Origin: Trebonia sp963773105
GTDB taxonomy: Bacteria; Actinomycetota; Actinomycetes; Streptosporangiales; Streptosporangiaceae
Direction: 5' to 3'
DNA: 64,000 bases
NCBI GenBank assembly: GCA_963773105.1
Contig: CAVZAA010000005.1
Span: 868,001-932,000 of the forward strand
The translations under genes were made by a program, and so were the position numbers. The first letter of the stretch is position 1; each line of letters opens with the position of its first letter. The notes below the pieces were generated by a model. The model saw only the letters and a list, made by a program, of their open reading frames with translations, was not told where the DNA came from and searched no databases. Shown one piece after another: positions 25,845 to 37,203 of the stretch.

Positions 25845-26789
25845 TCATCGTGTGACAAACGCCGGAAAACGACGTCGAACGTCACACAATAAGTTGATCT
25901 TGACGGAGGTCCGTCCCGGGAGGGCGAAGCGGCCGTCCGGGAGCGGGTCGACCAGGCCGTCGGTCACCAGGCCGTCCAGGGCGCGGGCGCGCTGCGTGTC
26001 ATCCGGCCAGACGAGGTCGAAGCGGGCTAGCGCGACCGGCTCGCGCGAGTCCCGCAGGACGCCGAGCAGGCGGCCGCGGCACTGACGGTCGGTGCCCTCG
26101 TAGCGCTGGCCGACAGGTCTGATTTCCGCCGCCGGACGGCCTGCGGTGAGCCACCCGCACTGCGCGGCGACCGGGCAGTCGCCGCATCGCGGCGACGCCG
26201 CCGTGCAGGTGAGCGCGCCAAGCTCCATGACCGCGACCGACCAGCGGGCGGCGATCGCCGCGTCCTGCGGCAGCAGCGACTCCGCGAACCGGTACTCCGC
26301 CGTCGACGGCTGCGCGCCCGGGAACTCGCGTCCGGATCCCAGCCGGGTCAGGACGCGGCGGACGTTGGTGTCCAGGACCGCGTGCCTGCGACCGAACGCG
26401 AAGACCGCGACCGCGGCAGCGGTGTACGCGCCGATCCCCGGCAGCGCCAGCAACTCGTCGCGGGTGGACGGGATCTGACCGCCGTACTGCTCGGTCACGA
26501 TTGCGGCGGTCTCGTGCAGGCGCAGCGCCCGGCGGGGGTAGCCGAGCCTTCCCCACTGACGCACGGCCTCGCCCGCCGGGTCGGCCGCCAGCGCCGTCGG
26601 CGTCGGCCACCGTTCGAGCCAGGCTTGGTAGGCCGGCAGTACCCGGCTCACCGGCGTCTGCTGCAGCATGATCTCGCTGACCAGCACCGCCCAGGGGGAG
26701 ACCCCCGGTGCCCGCCACGGCAGGTCACGCGCGCTGGCCGCGTACCACCCGAGCACCGGTTCCAGGTAAGCCGAGGACATAACGAGCAT
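25845..26789 (-). CDS. mutY: A/G-specific adenine DNA glycosylase
   Basis: Removes A mispaired with 8-oxoG. 314 aa: VSEIMLQQTPVSRVLPAY with the catalytic Glu, helix-hairpin-helix LPGIGAYTAAAVAVFAF, catalytic Asp in AVLDTNVRRVLTRL, and the 4Fe-4S cysteines C-x6-C-x2-C-x5-C in CTAASPRCGDCPVAAQC. A shortened C-terminal 8-oxoG-recognition region ends the protein. Start ATG 26789 or 26780. Matches Rv3589. Confidence 0.92.
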   Translation of the reverse strand: MLVMSSAYLEPVLGWYAASARDLPWRAPGVSPWAVLVSEIMLQQTPVSRVLPAYQAWLERWPTPTALAADPAGEAVRQWGRLGYPRRALRLHETAAIVTEQYGGQIPSTRDELLALPGIGAYTAAAVAVFAFGRRHAVLDTNVRRVLTRLGSGREFPGAQPSTAEYRFAESLLPQDAAIAARWSVAVMELGALTCTAASPRCGDCPVAAQCGWLTAGRPAAEIRPVGQRYEGTDRQCRGRLLGVLRDSREPVALARFDLVWPDDTQRARALDGLVTDGLVDPLPDGRFALPGRTSVKINLLCDVRRRFPAFVTR

Positions 26790-26827
26790 TATCCGCGATC
26801 GCGTGCCACCGGGGCTCGGGGAAACGC

Positions 26828-26865
26828 GAAGCGGGGCCGGGGAACGTCGTCCCCGGCCCCGCTTC
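26828..26865 (-). terminator. Terminator of clpC
   Basis: Perfect 16-bp stem (26828-26843 with 26850-26865) and 6-nt loop, 15 bp after the clpC stop. Few T residues follow on the minus strand, as usual for high-GC actinobacterial terminators. Confidence 0.85.
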
Positions 26866-26880
26866 TTCGATCCGAACCGC

Positions 26881-29457
<2,577 letters not shown>

Positions 29458-29634
29458 GTCGTCGCTCTCCTCACAGCGGGAATCCGGCAGGTTTCGGCGT
29501 GCCTGCCTGCTTCCGCATGGTAGCCGCGTGCCCGACCCTGTGCTTAACGCGTTATGCGCCAACTATCAGGAGACGTTCCCCGGACTCCGCGTCTTCATCC
29601 CATCCAACAGCGTGAAGTCGCGCCATAGTTCCAA

Positions 29635-29651
29635 GTACGCCGCAAGCGAAC
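29635..29651. promoter_or_regulatory. ClgR-box candidate upstream of clpC
   Basis: GTACGCCGCAAGCGAAC (reverse GTTCGCTTGCGGCGTAC) fits the CGC-N5-GCG core with GTTC/GAAC flanks of the ClgR operator that activates clp genes in actinobacteria. It lies about 180 bp upstream of the clpC start. Also inside the clpC-lsr2 gap of about 270 bp, which holds no gene. Confidence 0.5.
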
Positions 29652-29726
29652 GAGCTGGCTACGCCAAGAGCGAACACGGCCCGTCACGGCCGACGCCGAG
29701 GGGGTTCGGCGGCGGACGGCAGGCTT

Positions 29727-30053
29727 CTAGTGCGCGGCGTCGTACTCCGCGACGATGTTGGCCGGGATACGGCCGCGCTCGTTCACCTTGAACCCGCGCG
29801 ACTTGGCCCACTCACGGATTCGCGCGCTCTGCTCGCGGCCCGCCCCGTTACGCTGTCGACGCCGCCGGGCCTGCGCGTTGCCGGCTTTACGGGCGTGCTC
29901 CACATACTGGGCGAGCTCTTTGCGGATGCGGCCTGCGTTGCCCGAACTCAGGTCGATCTCATAGGAGACGCCGTCGAGTCCAAAGGTCACCGTCTCGGTC
30001 GCTTCACTACCGTCGAGGTCATCGAGCAGTAGTACCTGCACCTTCTGCGCCAT
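29727..30053 (-). CDS. lsr2: Nucleoid-associated protein Lsr2
   Basis: H-NS-like silencer of AT-rich and foreign DNA. 108 aa: N-terminal dimerisation domain (AQKVQVLLLDDLDGSEATET, VSYEIDLSSGNAGRIRKEL) and C-terminal DNA-binding domain with the AT-hook-like RGR in KVNERGRIPANIVAEYDA. Located upstream of clpC as Rv3597c. Confidence 0.96.
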   Translation of the reverse strand: MAQKVQVLLLDDLDGSEATETVTFGLDGVSYEIDLSSGNAGRIRKELAQYVEHARKAGNAQARRRRQRNGAGREQSARIREWAKSRGFKVNERGRIPANIVAEYDAAH

Positions 30054-30286
30054 GGAGATTCAGCCCTTCTGCGGAGTAAGTATTATCGCAATAACATATA
30101 CCCAGCTGTTGCCGTGCACAATTCCAGGGGTGGAACTTCTCGGTGAACCGAATAGGCACTCAGCGAAACTGCAAGCGGGCTGCGGCATCTGCGCTACGTC
30201 ACGTGACAATAGGTGCACAGTTAGCATATCGCCCAAGCGCACGTTGTCATGAGCACAATCCGTTGCCGTGGGGACAATCCGAGGCG
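30054..30286. other. AT-richer intergenic region upstream of lsr2
   Basis: About 230 bp clearly less GC-rich than the surroundings, with stretches such as AGTATTATCGCAATAACATATA next to the lsr2 start and a perfect 10-bp palindrome GTCACGTGAC at 30198-30207. No convincing gene in either strand. AT-rich sequence directly upstream of lsr2 would be a natural site for Lsr2 autoregulation (inference). Confidence 0.45.
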
Positions 30287-30541
30287 TCAGGACTTCTCAA
30301 GCGGCGCGTACTGCAAACGTCCATAGCCGATCGGCGTGTCGAGATAAATCGCCGATGTCAGGAAAAATAAGCTTGTGCCTTGCTCGCGGTCAACTGCCCG
30401 CTCCTCGTCAGAAGCCGCTGCGGTCTCGGCGCGCCGCCTGCGCTTTGGCGCTAGCTCGCGGCGCACGATGGCCCAAGTGCCGATCAGAACGGCGGCACAT
30501 ACAATCGCAGGCGGTGTAAGTGCGGCAAGATCCTGCAACAT
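30287..30541 (-). CDS. Small membrane protein, unknown
   Basis: 84-aa ORF starting at ATG 30541, eight bases after GAGGA. One N-terminal TM helix (LTPPAIVCAAVLIGTWAIV) is followed by a strongly basic stretch (RRELAPKRRRR) and a short polar tail, giving a cytosolic C-terminus by the positive-inside rule. Not recognised as a family. Lower GC than its neighbours. Translation is plausible from the ribosome site but unproven. Confidence 0.45.
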   Translation of the reverse strand: MLQDLAALTPPAIVCAAVLIGTWAIVRRELAPKRRRRAETAAASDEERAVDREQGTSLFFLTSAIYLDTPIGYGRLQYAPLEKS

Positions 30542-30736
30542 AACGCTTCCTCGACCCACGGTCAGCAGCGGTCGATCGCGATCGGCACGGGCATCCGCGG
30601 TCGACCTGACCGGACTGGTGAACTGCCCGCACCTCGCACTCTACCCGCCGTAGCCGGCCGACCGGGCGGCAGCACGCGCGGCTGAGCGGCCGGCGGCAGC
30701 AAATCGGCGCCAAACCGGCAGGTATCGGTTAATTTC

Positions 30737-31240
30737 TTACAGCCGCAGCAGCATGCGCGTGTTCCCCAGCGTGTTGGGCTTCACACGATCGAGGTCGAGG
30801 AACTCGGCGACGCCATCATCGTAAGAACGCAACAACTCTGCGTAAACCTCGGGGGCCACCGGCGTGCCGCTGATTTCCGTGAAGCCGTGGCGGCCGAAGA
30901 ACTCCACGGCAAAGGTCAGGACGAATACGCGTGACACGCCAACCCGGCGAGCGCGGTCAAGCAAGTCATCGACGATCAGGTGGCCGATGCCGGCTCCGCG
31001 CATAGTCTCGTGAACCGCGACCGTGCGCAGTTCGGCCAGATCTTCCCACATAACATGCAGCGCCCCGCATCCGACGACGGCACCGTTGTCGGCACTCTCG
31101 GACACGCTGAACTCGAGGATGTCCTCGTATAGGTTCACCGTGTGCTTCTCGAGCAACCGCCGCGAGCCAACGTTCTCGTCGATCAGGGCGCGGATTTCCG
31201 GGACATCCCTGGTACGCGCTTGCCTCACTATGTACCCCAT
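30737..31240 (-). CDS. argA: ArgA-type amino-acid N-acetyltransferase (GNAT)
   Basis: 167-aa GNAT protein like Rv2747, which acetylates glutamate/glutamine to begin arginine synthesis. Core: GYIVRQARTRDVPEIRALID, AELRTVAVHETMRGAGIGHL with R-G-A-G-I-G for acetyl-CoA, VFVLTFAVEFFGRHGFTEI. Start 31240 (MGYIVRQ) is chosen over the longer frame from 31309. The 30542-30736 gap below it contains no gene. Confidence 0.82.
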   Translation of the reverse strand: MGYIVRQARTRDVPEIRALIDENVGSRRLLEKHTVNLYEDILEFSVSESADNGAVVGCGALHVMWEDLAELRTVAVHETMRGAGIGHLIVDDLLDRARRVGVSRVFVLTFAVEFFGRHGFTEISGTPVAPEVYAELLRSYDDGVAEFLDLDRVKPNTLGNTRMLLRL

Positions 31241-31360
31241 GGCGGCACTACTGTAGCGTGCCAATGCCATCAGGCGACCATCGGGCCGAGTCCAGCCGCC
31301 ATAGCACACCTTCGCGATCCCCGTCGGGGAACGCAGACAACGTTAGAAATGGAAAAAATT

Positions 31361-32386
31361 ATGCGGTTCGGTTGGCAGCGACAGGCGCATCTAATATCGT
31401 GCATCGACGTGCGTACAGTCAGCCGAGTTCTACCGCTTGTCGTGGCCGCCGCCTCCGTAGCCGTCCTCTTGCAGGGCAGCGCGAGCCAGGCGCAGACGGT
31501 CCGTGTTCAGCCGTCCCTCAGTTCGCTGGTAGCGGAAGCCAAGCAGTTGTCCAACGAGGTCGACTCGCTTGGCCAGCAGTATGACGGCCTCAAGATCGAG
31601 ATCACGCACGCCAAGAGCGAGGAGCATTTCGCCAAGCAGGCGGCCAAGCAGGCGGACGAGGCCATGGCGGGCAGCCAGGCCGCGGTCGCCCAGCTCGCCG
31701 CCATGGGCTACATGAACGGTGGCATGAACCCCACGCTGCAGCTGCTCACCAGCGGCAACCCGGGGCAGTTCCTGAGCCAGGCGTCCACCGTCGAAGAGGT
31801 CGACAACCAGGCGGGCCTGCGGCTCTCGACGCTCCAGCGGGAGCAGATCGCCGCGGCGCGGGCGCAAGAGGATGCCGCCCAGCAGATCGCCACCGTCGAC
31901 GCGCTGACGAAGCAGATCAACGGCAAGGTCTCCCAGATCAACGCCAAGATGGCCGTACTCAACAGCTCGGAGATGTCGGCGGCGGTTGCCCAGTTCAACA
32001 AGACCGGGAACTTCCCCAATTACCCCCAGCCGAGCGGAAACACCGTCGGCGTCATCGCGCTGCGGGCGGCGCTGACGCGCAGGGGCTACCCGTACGTCTG
32101 GGCGGCGGCCGGCCCGACCGCATTCGACTGCTCCGGCCTGGTCGTCTGGGCCTTCGCGCAGGAGGGGATCTCGCTCCCGCACTACACCGGGGACCTGTGG
32201 AACCTCGGCGTGCACGTCGCCGAGTCCGATCTTGAGCCCGGCGACCTGGTGTTCTTCTTCGGACTAGACCACGTGGGCATCTACATAGGCGACGGCCTGA
32301 TGGTGGACGCGCCCGCCCCCGGCCAGGACGTCATGGTCCAGCCGATCTCCGAGGACCCCTACACCGGGGCCGTCCGGATCAGCTGA
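31361..32386 (+). CDS. NlpC/P60 peptidoglycan endopeptidase with coiled coil
   Basis: Secreted cell-wall hydrolase of 341 aa. Signal peptide (VLPLVVAAASVAVLLQGSASQAQ), then a long coiled-coil region (about residues 55-215: AEAKQLSNEVDSLGQQYDGL, DAAQQIATVDALTKQINGKV) that in RipA-type proteins restrains activity, and a C-terminal NlpC/P60 domain with catalytic Cys in AFDCSGLVVWAF, His in GLDHVGIYIGDG and a later polar residue. ATG 31361 has GGA eight bases upstream; ATG 31349 is in frame. Confidence 0.9.
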   Translation: MRFGWQRQAHLISCIDVRTVSRVLPLVVAAASVAVLLQGSASQAQTVRVQPSLSSLVAEAKQLSNEVDSLGQQYDGLKIEITHAKSEEHFAKQAAKQADEAMAGSQAAVAQLAAMGYMNGGMNPTLQLLTSGNPGQFLSQASTVEEVDNQAGLRLSTLQREQIAAARAQEDAAQQIATVDALTKQINGKVSQINAKMAVLNSSEMSAAVAQFNKTGNFPNYPQPSGNTVGVIALRAALTRRGYPYVWAAAGPTAFDCSGLVVWAFAQEGISLPHYTGDLWNLGVHVAESDLEPGDLVFFFGLDHVGIYIGDGLMVDAPAPGQDVMVQPISEDPYTGAVRIS

Positions 32387-32394
32387 GCCGCAGG

Positions 32395-32423
32395 ATCGTC
32401 CCCCGGGCATCCCGGGGGACGAT
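32395..32423. terminator. Bidirectional terminator between NlpC/P60 gene and lysS
   Basis: Perfect 13-bp stem (32395-32407 with 32411-32423) with a 3-nt loop in the 45-bp gap between two convergent genes. Confidence 0.85.
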
Positions 32424-32431
32424 GAAACGCC

Positions 32432-33916
32432 CTAGCCTCCTGGGCGGACAAACGGGAAGAGGATCGTCTCCCTGATGCTCTCGCCGGTCAGCATGATCAT
32501 CAGGCGGTCCATGCCCATGCCCAGGCCGCCGGTCGGCGGCATCGCGTACTCCAGGGCAAGCAGGAAGTCCTCGTCGAGCTCCATCGCCTCCGCGTCGCCG
32601 CCGGCCGCGAGCAGCGACTGCGCGGTGAGCCGCTCTCGCTGCACCACCGGGTCCACCAGCTCGGAGTAGGCCGTGGCCAGCTCGGCGCCGAACACCACCA
32701 GGTCCCACTTCTCCGCCAGCCGAGGGTCGGACCGGTGCTGGCGGGTCAGCGGAGATACCTCGACCGGGAAGTCCCGGTAGAACGTGGGCTCCACCGTCTT
32801 CTTCTCCACCAGCCGTTCGTGCATCTCCAGCAGCACCTGGGCCCGGTTCCAGCCAGGCTGCAGCGGCACGTCCAGCTTCGCGGACAGCTCCCTGAGCGCT
32901 TCCTCTGGGGTATCCGGCGTGATCGATTCGCCGACCGCCAGCGAGAGCCCGTCATGCACCGAGATCGACCGCCACTCGCCGCCGATGTCGTACTCGGACC
33001 CGTCGGCCCGCTTGATCACCGTCGAGCCGAACGCAGCGATCGCCGCCCCCTGCACGAGCGCCTGCGTCAGCTCGGCCATCGTGTTGTAGTCCCCGTACGC
33101 CTGATAGGCCTCGAGCATCGTGAACTCGGGGTTGTGGGTGGCGTCCACGCCCTCGTTCCTGAAGTTGCGCCCGATCTCGAAGACCGACTCGATCCCGCCG
33201 ACGACGAGCCGCTTCAGGTACAGCTCGAGCGCGATCCGCATGTAGACCTGCTCGTCGTAGGCGTTGAAGTGCGTCTCGAAGGGCCGCGCGTTCGCCCCGC
33301 CGTGGGTGCCCGTGAGCACCGGCGTCTCCACTTCCATGTAGCCCCGCGCCACCAGCTCCGAGCGGACCGACTGGATCACCGCCGACCGCATTTCCGCCAG
33401 TTGCCGGGCGCGGGGGTTGACGATCAGGTCCACGTACCGCTGCCTGACCCGCGCCTCGGGGTCGGTGAGCCCGGCGTGCTTGTCCGGCAGCGGCCGCAGC
33501 GACTTGGCGGTGATCGCGAACGAGTCCGCGAGCACCGACAGCTCACCCGAGCGCGACGTGATGACCTCGCCGGTCACCCCGACGTGGTCGCCGAGGTCGA
33601 CGTCCCGCTTCCACGCCGCCAGCGCTTCCTCGCCCACGCCCGCCAGCGAGATCATCACCTGGATGTCCCCGGTACCGTCGCGCAGGGTCGCGAAGCACAG
33701 CTTGCCGCCGATCCTGGACAGGATGACCCGGCCCGCGACGCCCGTCGTCGTCCCGGTCGCGGTGTCCGGCGGCAGTGACCCGTACTCGTCCCGCAGCAGC
33801 GCCACCGTCGTGGTCCGCGGGTAAGTCACGGGATAAGGGTCAATTCCGGATGAAAGCATCCGGGAACGCTTCTCCAGCCGGACGCGTACCTGCTCCGGGA
33901 CCGTCTCTTCAGTCAC
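32432..33916 (-). CDS. lysS: Lysyl-tRNA synthetase (class II)
   Basis: 494 aa. N-terminal OB-fold anticodon-binding domain (TGVAGRVILSRIGGKLCFAT), class II motif 1 region (QSVRSELVARGYMEVETPVL), motif 2 (FRNEGVDATHNPEFTMLEAY) and motif 3 (GGLGMGMDRLMIMLTGESI). Start ATG 33916 overlaps the coaX stop by 4 bp, so it is the last gene of the pantothenate group. Matches Rv3598c. Confidence 0.95.
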   Translation of the reverse strand: MTEETVPEQVRVRLEKRSRMLSSGIDPYPVTYPRTTTVALLRDEYGSLPPDTATGTTTGVAGRVILSRIGGKLCFATLRDGTGDIQVMISLAGVGEEALAAWKRDVDLGDHVGVTGEVITSRSGELSVLADSFAITAKSLRPLPDKHAGLTDPEARVRQRYVDLIVNPRARQLAEMRSAVIQSVRSELVARGYMEVETPVLTGTHGGANARPFETHFNAYDEQVYMRIALELYLKRLVVGGIESVFEIGRNFRNEGVDATHNPEFTMLEAYQAYGDYNTMAELTQALVQGAAIAAFGSTVIKRADGSEYDIGGEWRSISVHDGLSLAVGESITPDTPEEALRELSAKLDVPLQPGWNRAQVLLEMHERLVEKKTVEPTFYRDFPVEVSPLTRQHRSDPRLAEKWDLVVFGAELATAYSELVDPVVQRERLTAQSLLAAGGDAEAMELDEDFLLALEYAMPPTGGLGMGMDRLMIMLTGESIRETILFPFVRPGG

Positions 33917-34791
33917 GCCCGAAGGTTACCGGCGATCGCTCCCTTGGGCACATCGGTTTCCTGACGGCTCCCGCCGGCGCCTCCTGGACCGCCGGGACCG
34001 CCGCCCGGGCTGACGTTGCGCTCCCAGACCAGCCGCAGGCCGATCATCGTGAGCCACGGCTCGTGCGCGTCTATGATCGGCACCTCGTCGATGACGAGCG
34101 CCGCAAGCCCTCCGGTGGCGATCACGGTCACCGCCGACGGGTCATCGGGTGCCAGCTCGGCCGCCATCCGCTGCGCGATCCCCTCCACCTGCCCGGCGAA
34201 CCCGTACACGATGCCGGACTGCAGCGCCTCCACCGTGTTCTTGCCGATGACCCGGGGCGGCCTGGTCAGCTCCACCTTCAGCAGCTGGGCGGCGCGGCGC
34301 GACAGCGCGTCGACCGAGATCTCGATCCCGGGCGCGAGCGCGCCGCCCACGAACTCGCCGCGGGCGCTGACCGCGTCGAAGTTGGTCGAGGTGCCGAAGT
34401 CGACCACGATGGCGGGCCCGCCGTACAGGTGAACGGCGGCGAGCGAGTTCATGATGCGGTCGCTGCCGACCTCCTTGGGATTGTCCATCCTGATCGGCAC
34501 CCCGGTCTTCACGCCCGGCTGCACGACCACCGCGGGCAGCTGCGGGAAGTACCGGCGGCAGACCTCGCGCATCTCGTGCAGCACCGAGGGCACGGTGGAG
34601 CAGAGCGAGATCCCGTGCAGGTCGCGCTCCTTGACCGTCGCCGACCGCTGCAGCAGCCCGTAGAGCACCACCGCGATCTCATCCGCGGGCCGGTCGGGAA
34701 CCGTCGCGATCCGCCAGTGCTCGACGATCGTCTCCCCGTCGAACACCCCGAGCACCGTATTGGTGTTCCCGATGTCAATCGTCAGCAGCAT
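33913..34791 (-). CDS. coaX: Type III pantothenate kinase
   Basis: First step of CoA synthesis from pantothenate. 292 aa of the ASKHA fold: LLTIDIGNTNTVLGVFDG phosphate-binding start, DNPKEVGSDRIMNSLAAVHL, IVVDFGTSTNFDAVSARGEF, GGALAPGIEISVDALSRRAA and ATGGLAALV. A Gly/Pro tail is extra. The start overlaps panC by 17 bp. Matches Rv3600c. Confidence 0.94.
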   Translation of the reverse strand: MLLTIDIGNTNTVLGVFDGETIVEHWRIATVPDRPADEIAVVLYGLLQRSATVKERDLHGISLCSTVPSVLHEMREVCRRYFPQLPAVVVQPGVKTGVPIRMDNPKEVGSDRIMNSLAAVHLYGGPAIVVDFGTSTNFDAVSARGEFVGGALAPGIEISVDALSRRAAQLLKVELTRPPRVIGKNTVEALQSGIVYGFAGQVEGIAQRMAAELAPDDPSAVTVIATGGLAALVIDEVPIIDAHEPWLTMIGLRLVWERNVSPGGGPGGPGGAGGSRQETDVPKGAIAGNLRA

Positions 34792-35674
34792 GCCGTTCCG
34801 TCCCGAATCGCACTATGACGTTGTCGATGAGGCGAGTGGTGCCCACCCGCGCGGCGATTGCCAGCACGGCGTCGCCGTGAAAATCAACATCGGGCTCGGC
34901 CGGGACCGGACGGTAGCCGCGCGCGTCCACCAGGGCCAGGTAGTCCACCCGGGGCGGTTCCCCGTCGGGGCCCGGTCGCGTGGCGCCGTCAAGTACCGCG
35001 CGGGCGGCGGCGAGGACCGCCGCGGGCCCCCCCGGGGCTGCGGCCGCCCCGGCCGCAAGCGCCCGGTGGAGGACGGGCGCCACCTCTCGTTCGCCCGCCG
35101 AGAGGTACTTGTTCCTGCTGGAGAGCGCTAGCCCGTCCTCCGCCCGGACGGTGGGGACCGTCTCGACCTCAATCCCGAGTGCGAAGTCGGTGACCATCGC
35201 GCGCACCAGGGCCAGCTGCTGCGCGTCCTTCTGCCCGAAGACGGCGATGTCCGGGCGGACCAGGCTGAACAGCTTGAGCACGACCGTCAGAACACCGTGG
35301 AAGAAGCCGGGACGGAACTCGCCCTCGAGGATCTCCCCCGCCGGGCCCGGATCGACCATGACGAACTGCCGCTCTGGGTACATCTCGCGGACGCTCGGGG
35401 CGAACACCAGATCGACCTGCTCCTGCTCGCAGGCGGCCAGGTCGCGGTCCAGCGTGCGCGGGTACTTGTCCAGATCCTCGGTCGGGCCGAACTGGAGCGG
35501 GTTGACGAAGATGGAGACCGCGACCGCGCCGCCCGGGCCCGCCAGCTCGCGAGCGCGCCGGAGCAGCGCCCGGTGGCCATCGTGCAGCGCGCCCATCGTC
35601 GGCACCAGGACCAGGGGCCCGGCCAGCTTTTCGCGCGCGGCCTTGAGCTCGGCCCGGGTAGTGGCGACGATCAT
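34775..35674 (-). CDS. panC: Pantothenate synthetase
   Basis: Joins pantoate and beta-alanine using ATP. 299 aa: LVPTMGALHDGHRALLRRAR with the HxGH-type motif, FVNPLQFGPTEDLDKYPR, FHGVLTVVLKLFSLVRPDIA, FGQKDAQQLALV and the KMSKS-like SSRNKYLSAGE. No panD gene, usually adjacent in actinobacteria, lies between panC and coaX. The start overlaps the DUF2520 gene (ATGA). Confidence 0.95.
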   Translation of the reverse strand: MIVATTRAELKAAREKLAGPLVLVPTMGALHDGHRALLRRARELAGPGGAVAVSIFVNPLQFGPTEDLDKYPRTLDRDLAACEQEQVDLVFAPSVREMYPERQFVMVDPGPAGEILEGEFRPGFFHGVLTVVLKLFSLVRPDIAVFGQKDAQQLALVRAMVTDFALGIEVETVPTVRAEDGLALSSRNKYLSAGEREVAPVLHRALAAGAAAAPGGPAAVLAAARAVLDGATRPGPDGEPPRVDYLALVDARGYRPVPAEPDVDFHGDAVLAIAARVGTTRLIDNVIVRFGTERHAADD

Positions 35675-36564
35675 CGGCGATCTCCAAGCACGTCGAGAAG
35701 GCGCTCGGCATCGCCCGCGCTGAGGCGGCCGACGGCGAGCGCGCGGTCGGCGGTCAGCCGGGCCAGCGCGAGATAGGCCGGGAGCGCGCCCGGGTCCGCC
35801 GCCCTGATGGCGGCCAGGTGCGCGGCCACGGTGCTGCTGTCGCCGCGCGCGACCGGCCCCGACAGCCCGGCATCGCCGAACCTGAGCGCGTTGTCGAGGG
35901 CCGCGCCGAGCAGCGGGCCCAGCATCCGCTCGGGATTGTCCGCGCCGGCCTGCCCAAGCAGGCTGGCAGCCTCGGTGACCAGCGTGACCAGATGGTTCGC
36001 GGCGAACGCAAGCGCGGCATGGTACAGCGGCCGATTCTCCTCGGTGATGAACACCGGCTCGCCGCCCATTTCGATCACCAGCGCCTCGGCGGCTGGGCGG
36101 AGCGGATCGGGCGCTGTCACCCCGAAGCAGACGCCCTTGATCCTGTCCACGTCGTCCTCGCGGCCGGTGAACGTCATCACCGGATGCAGCGCCAGCGGCA
36201 GCGCTCCGGCCCGGGTCGCGGGCTCGAGCACGCGCACACCATGCGCGCCGCTGGCGTGGGCGACCAGCCGGCCCGAGTAGGGCGCGCCAGTCGCGGCGAG
36301 CCCTTCGACCAAGCCGGGCAGCACGTCGTCGGGGACGGTGAGCAGCACCAGGTCCGCGTCCGCGAGCACCTGCGCTGGCTCCGTGAGCCGCGCCCGCGGG
36401 AAGTTGTCCCGCGCCCGCTGCTTGGACGCCGCTGACACAGCGGCGGCCGCGGTTATTTCGTGGCCGGCCCTGGCCAGCGCCCGTGCGAGCGCGATCCCGG
36501 CTCGCCCGGGCCCGATGACTCCGACCCGCAGCCGAGCGGGATGCTCGTTAGCTCCAGTTTCCAC
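35671..36564 (-). CDS. Rossmann-like and DUF2520 domain protein (Rv3603c-like)
   Basis: 297 aa. N-terminal NAD(P)-binding fold (LRVGVIGPGRAGIALARALA) with VPDDVLPGLVEGLA, then HPVMTFTG and a C-terminal all-helical DUF2520 domain (PLYHAALAFAANHLVTLVTE, MLGPLLGAALDNALR, GPVARGDSSTVAAHLAAI). It resembles ketopantoate-reductase-like dehydrogenases and always sits beside panC in this lineage; some authors propose a pantoate-forming role, not proven. ATGA overlap with panC. Confidence 0.88.
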   Translation of the reverse strand: METGANEHPARLRVGVIGPGRAGIALARALARAGHEITAAAAVSAASKQRARDNFPRARLTEPAQVLADADLVLLTVPDDVLPGLVEGLAATGAPYSGRLVAHASGAHGVRVLEPATRAGALPLALHPVMTFTGREDDVDRIKGVCFGVTAPDPLRPAAEALVIEMGGEPVFITEENRPLYHAALAFAANHLVTLVTEAASLLGQAGADNPERMLGPLLGAALDNALRFGDAGLSGPVARGDSSTVAAHLAAIRAADPGALPAYLALARLTADRALAVGRLSAGDAERLLDVLGDRR

Positions 36565-36582
36565 CAGTACCGGACAGCCCCC

Positions 36583-37203
36583 TCACCTGGCAAACGCCCT
36601 GACAAGAATAGCCCGCTCCGGACAACGGAAAAGTGCCCGGACGCGAGTGGGGATCCCCGCGAGCAAACGGGCTTCAAGCGCCCGGCGGCGAGCGGGGAAA
36701 ACACTGCGACGGGATAAGTGGTCGAAGGGCGACGGGCGGGGCGGCGGGTCGTCGTCAGTCTCGCGGCGGGGGTCGTTCGGTACGCGGCAGCAGTACTCGA
36801 GGAACAGGGCCGCCGCCAGCAGGACGACGGATGCGCCGAACGAGAGGCTGGCGTCGACCAGGTCGGCGCGCGGGGTCGGCGCGTCCGTCATTCCGGACAG
36901 GTAGAACGTGAACCCCGCGCTCACCCCGGCCAGCAGCGCGGCGGCCTGCGAGGTCGCCTTGGCCAGGGCGACCATCCGCGCGACGAAGAGCAACGGCACC
37001 GGTCGCGCTCCCGGCCGCCCCTGAATGCGGGCGCGCAGGTCGCGGCCCGTCCAGGCCTCCAGAGCGGCCCCGATGAGCAAGGCGGGCACGAGGGTCCAGG
37101 TAAGCGGGGGCAGGCTGGCGTAGACGACCGTCAGCAATGCCCACGTCACCCCCGCGGCGACCACGCCTATGAGCAGCAGTGTGCGCGACCTGGTCGGGGT
37201 CAT
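36583..37203 (-). CDS. DUF3180 family membrane protein
   Basis: 206 aa with four TM helices (TLLLIGVVAAGVTWALLTVV, LTWTLVPALLIGAALEAW, ATSQAAALLAGVSAGFTFYL, SLSFGASVVLLAAALFLEYC) and the central motif RMVALAKATSQAAAL typical of DUF3180 (Rv3605c). The C-terminal 45 residues are basic and longer than usual; a frame error there cannot be excluded. Overlaps folK by 4 bp. Function unknown. Confidence 0.85.
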   Translation of the reverse strand: MTPTRSRTLLLIGVVAAGVTWALLTVVYASLPPLTWTLVPALLIGAALEAWTGRDLRARIQGRPGARPVPLLFVARMVALAKATSQAAALLAGVSAGFTFYLSGMTDAPTPRADLVDASLSFGASVVLLAAALFLEYCCRVPNDPRRETDDDPPPRPSPFDHLSRRSVFPARRRALEARLLAGIPTRVRALFRCPERAILVRAFAR

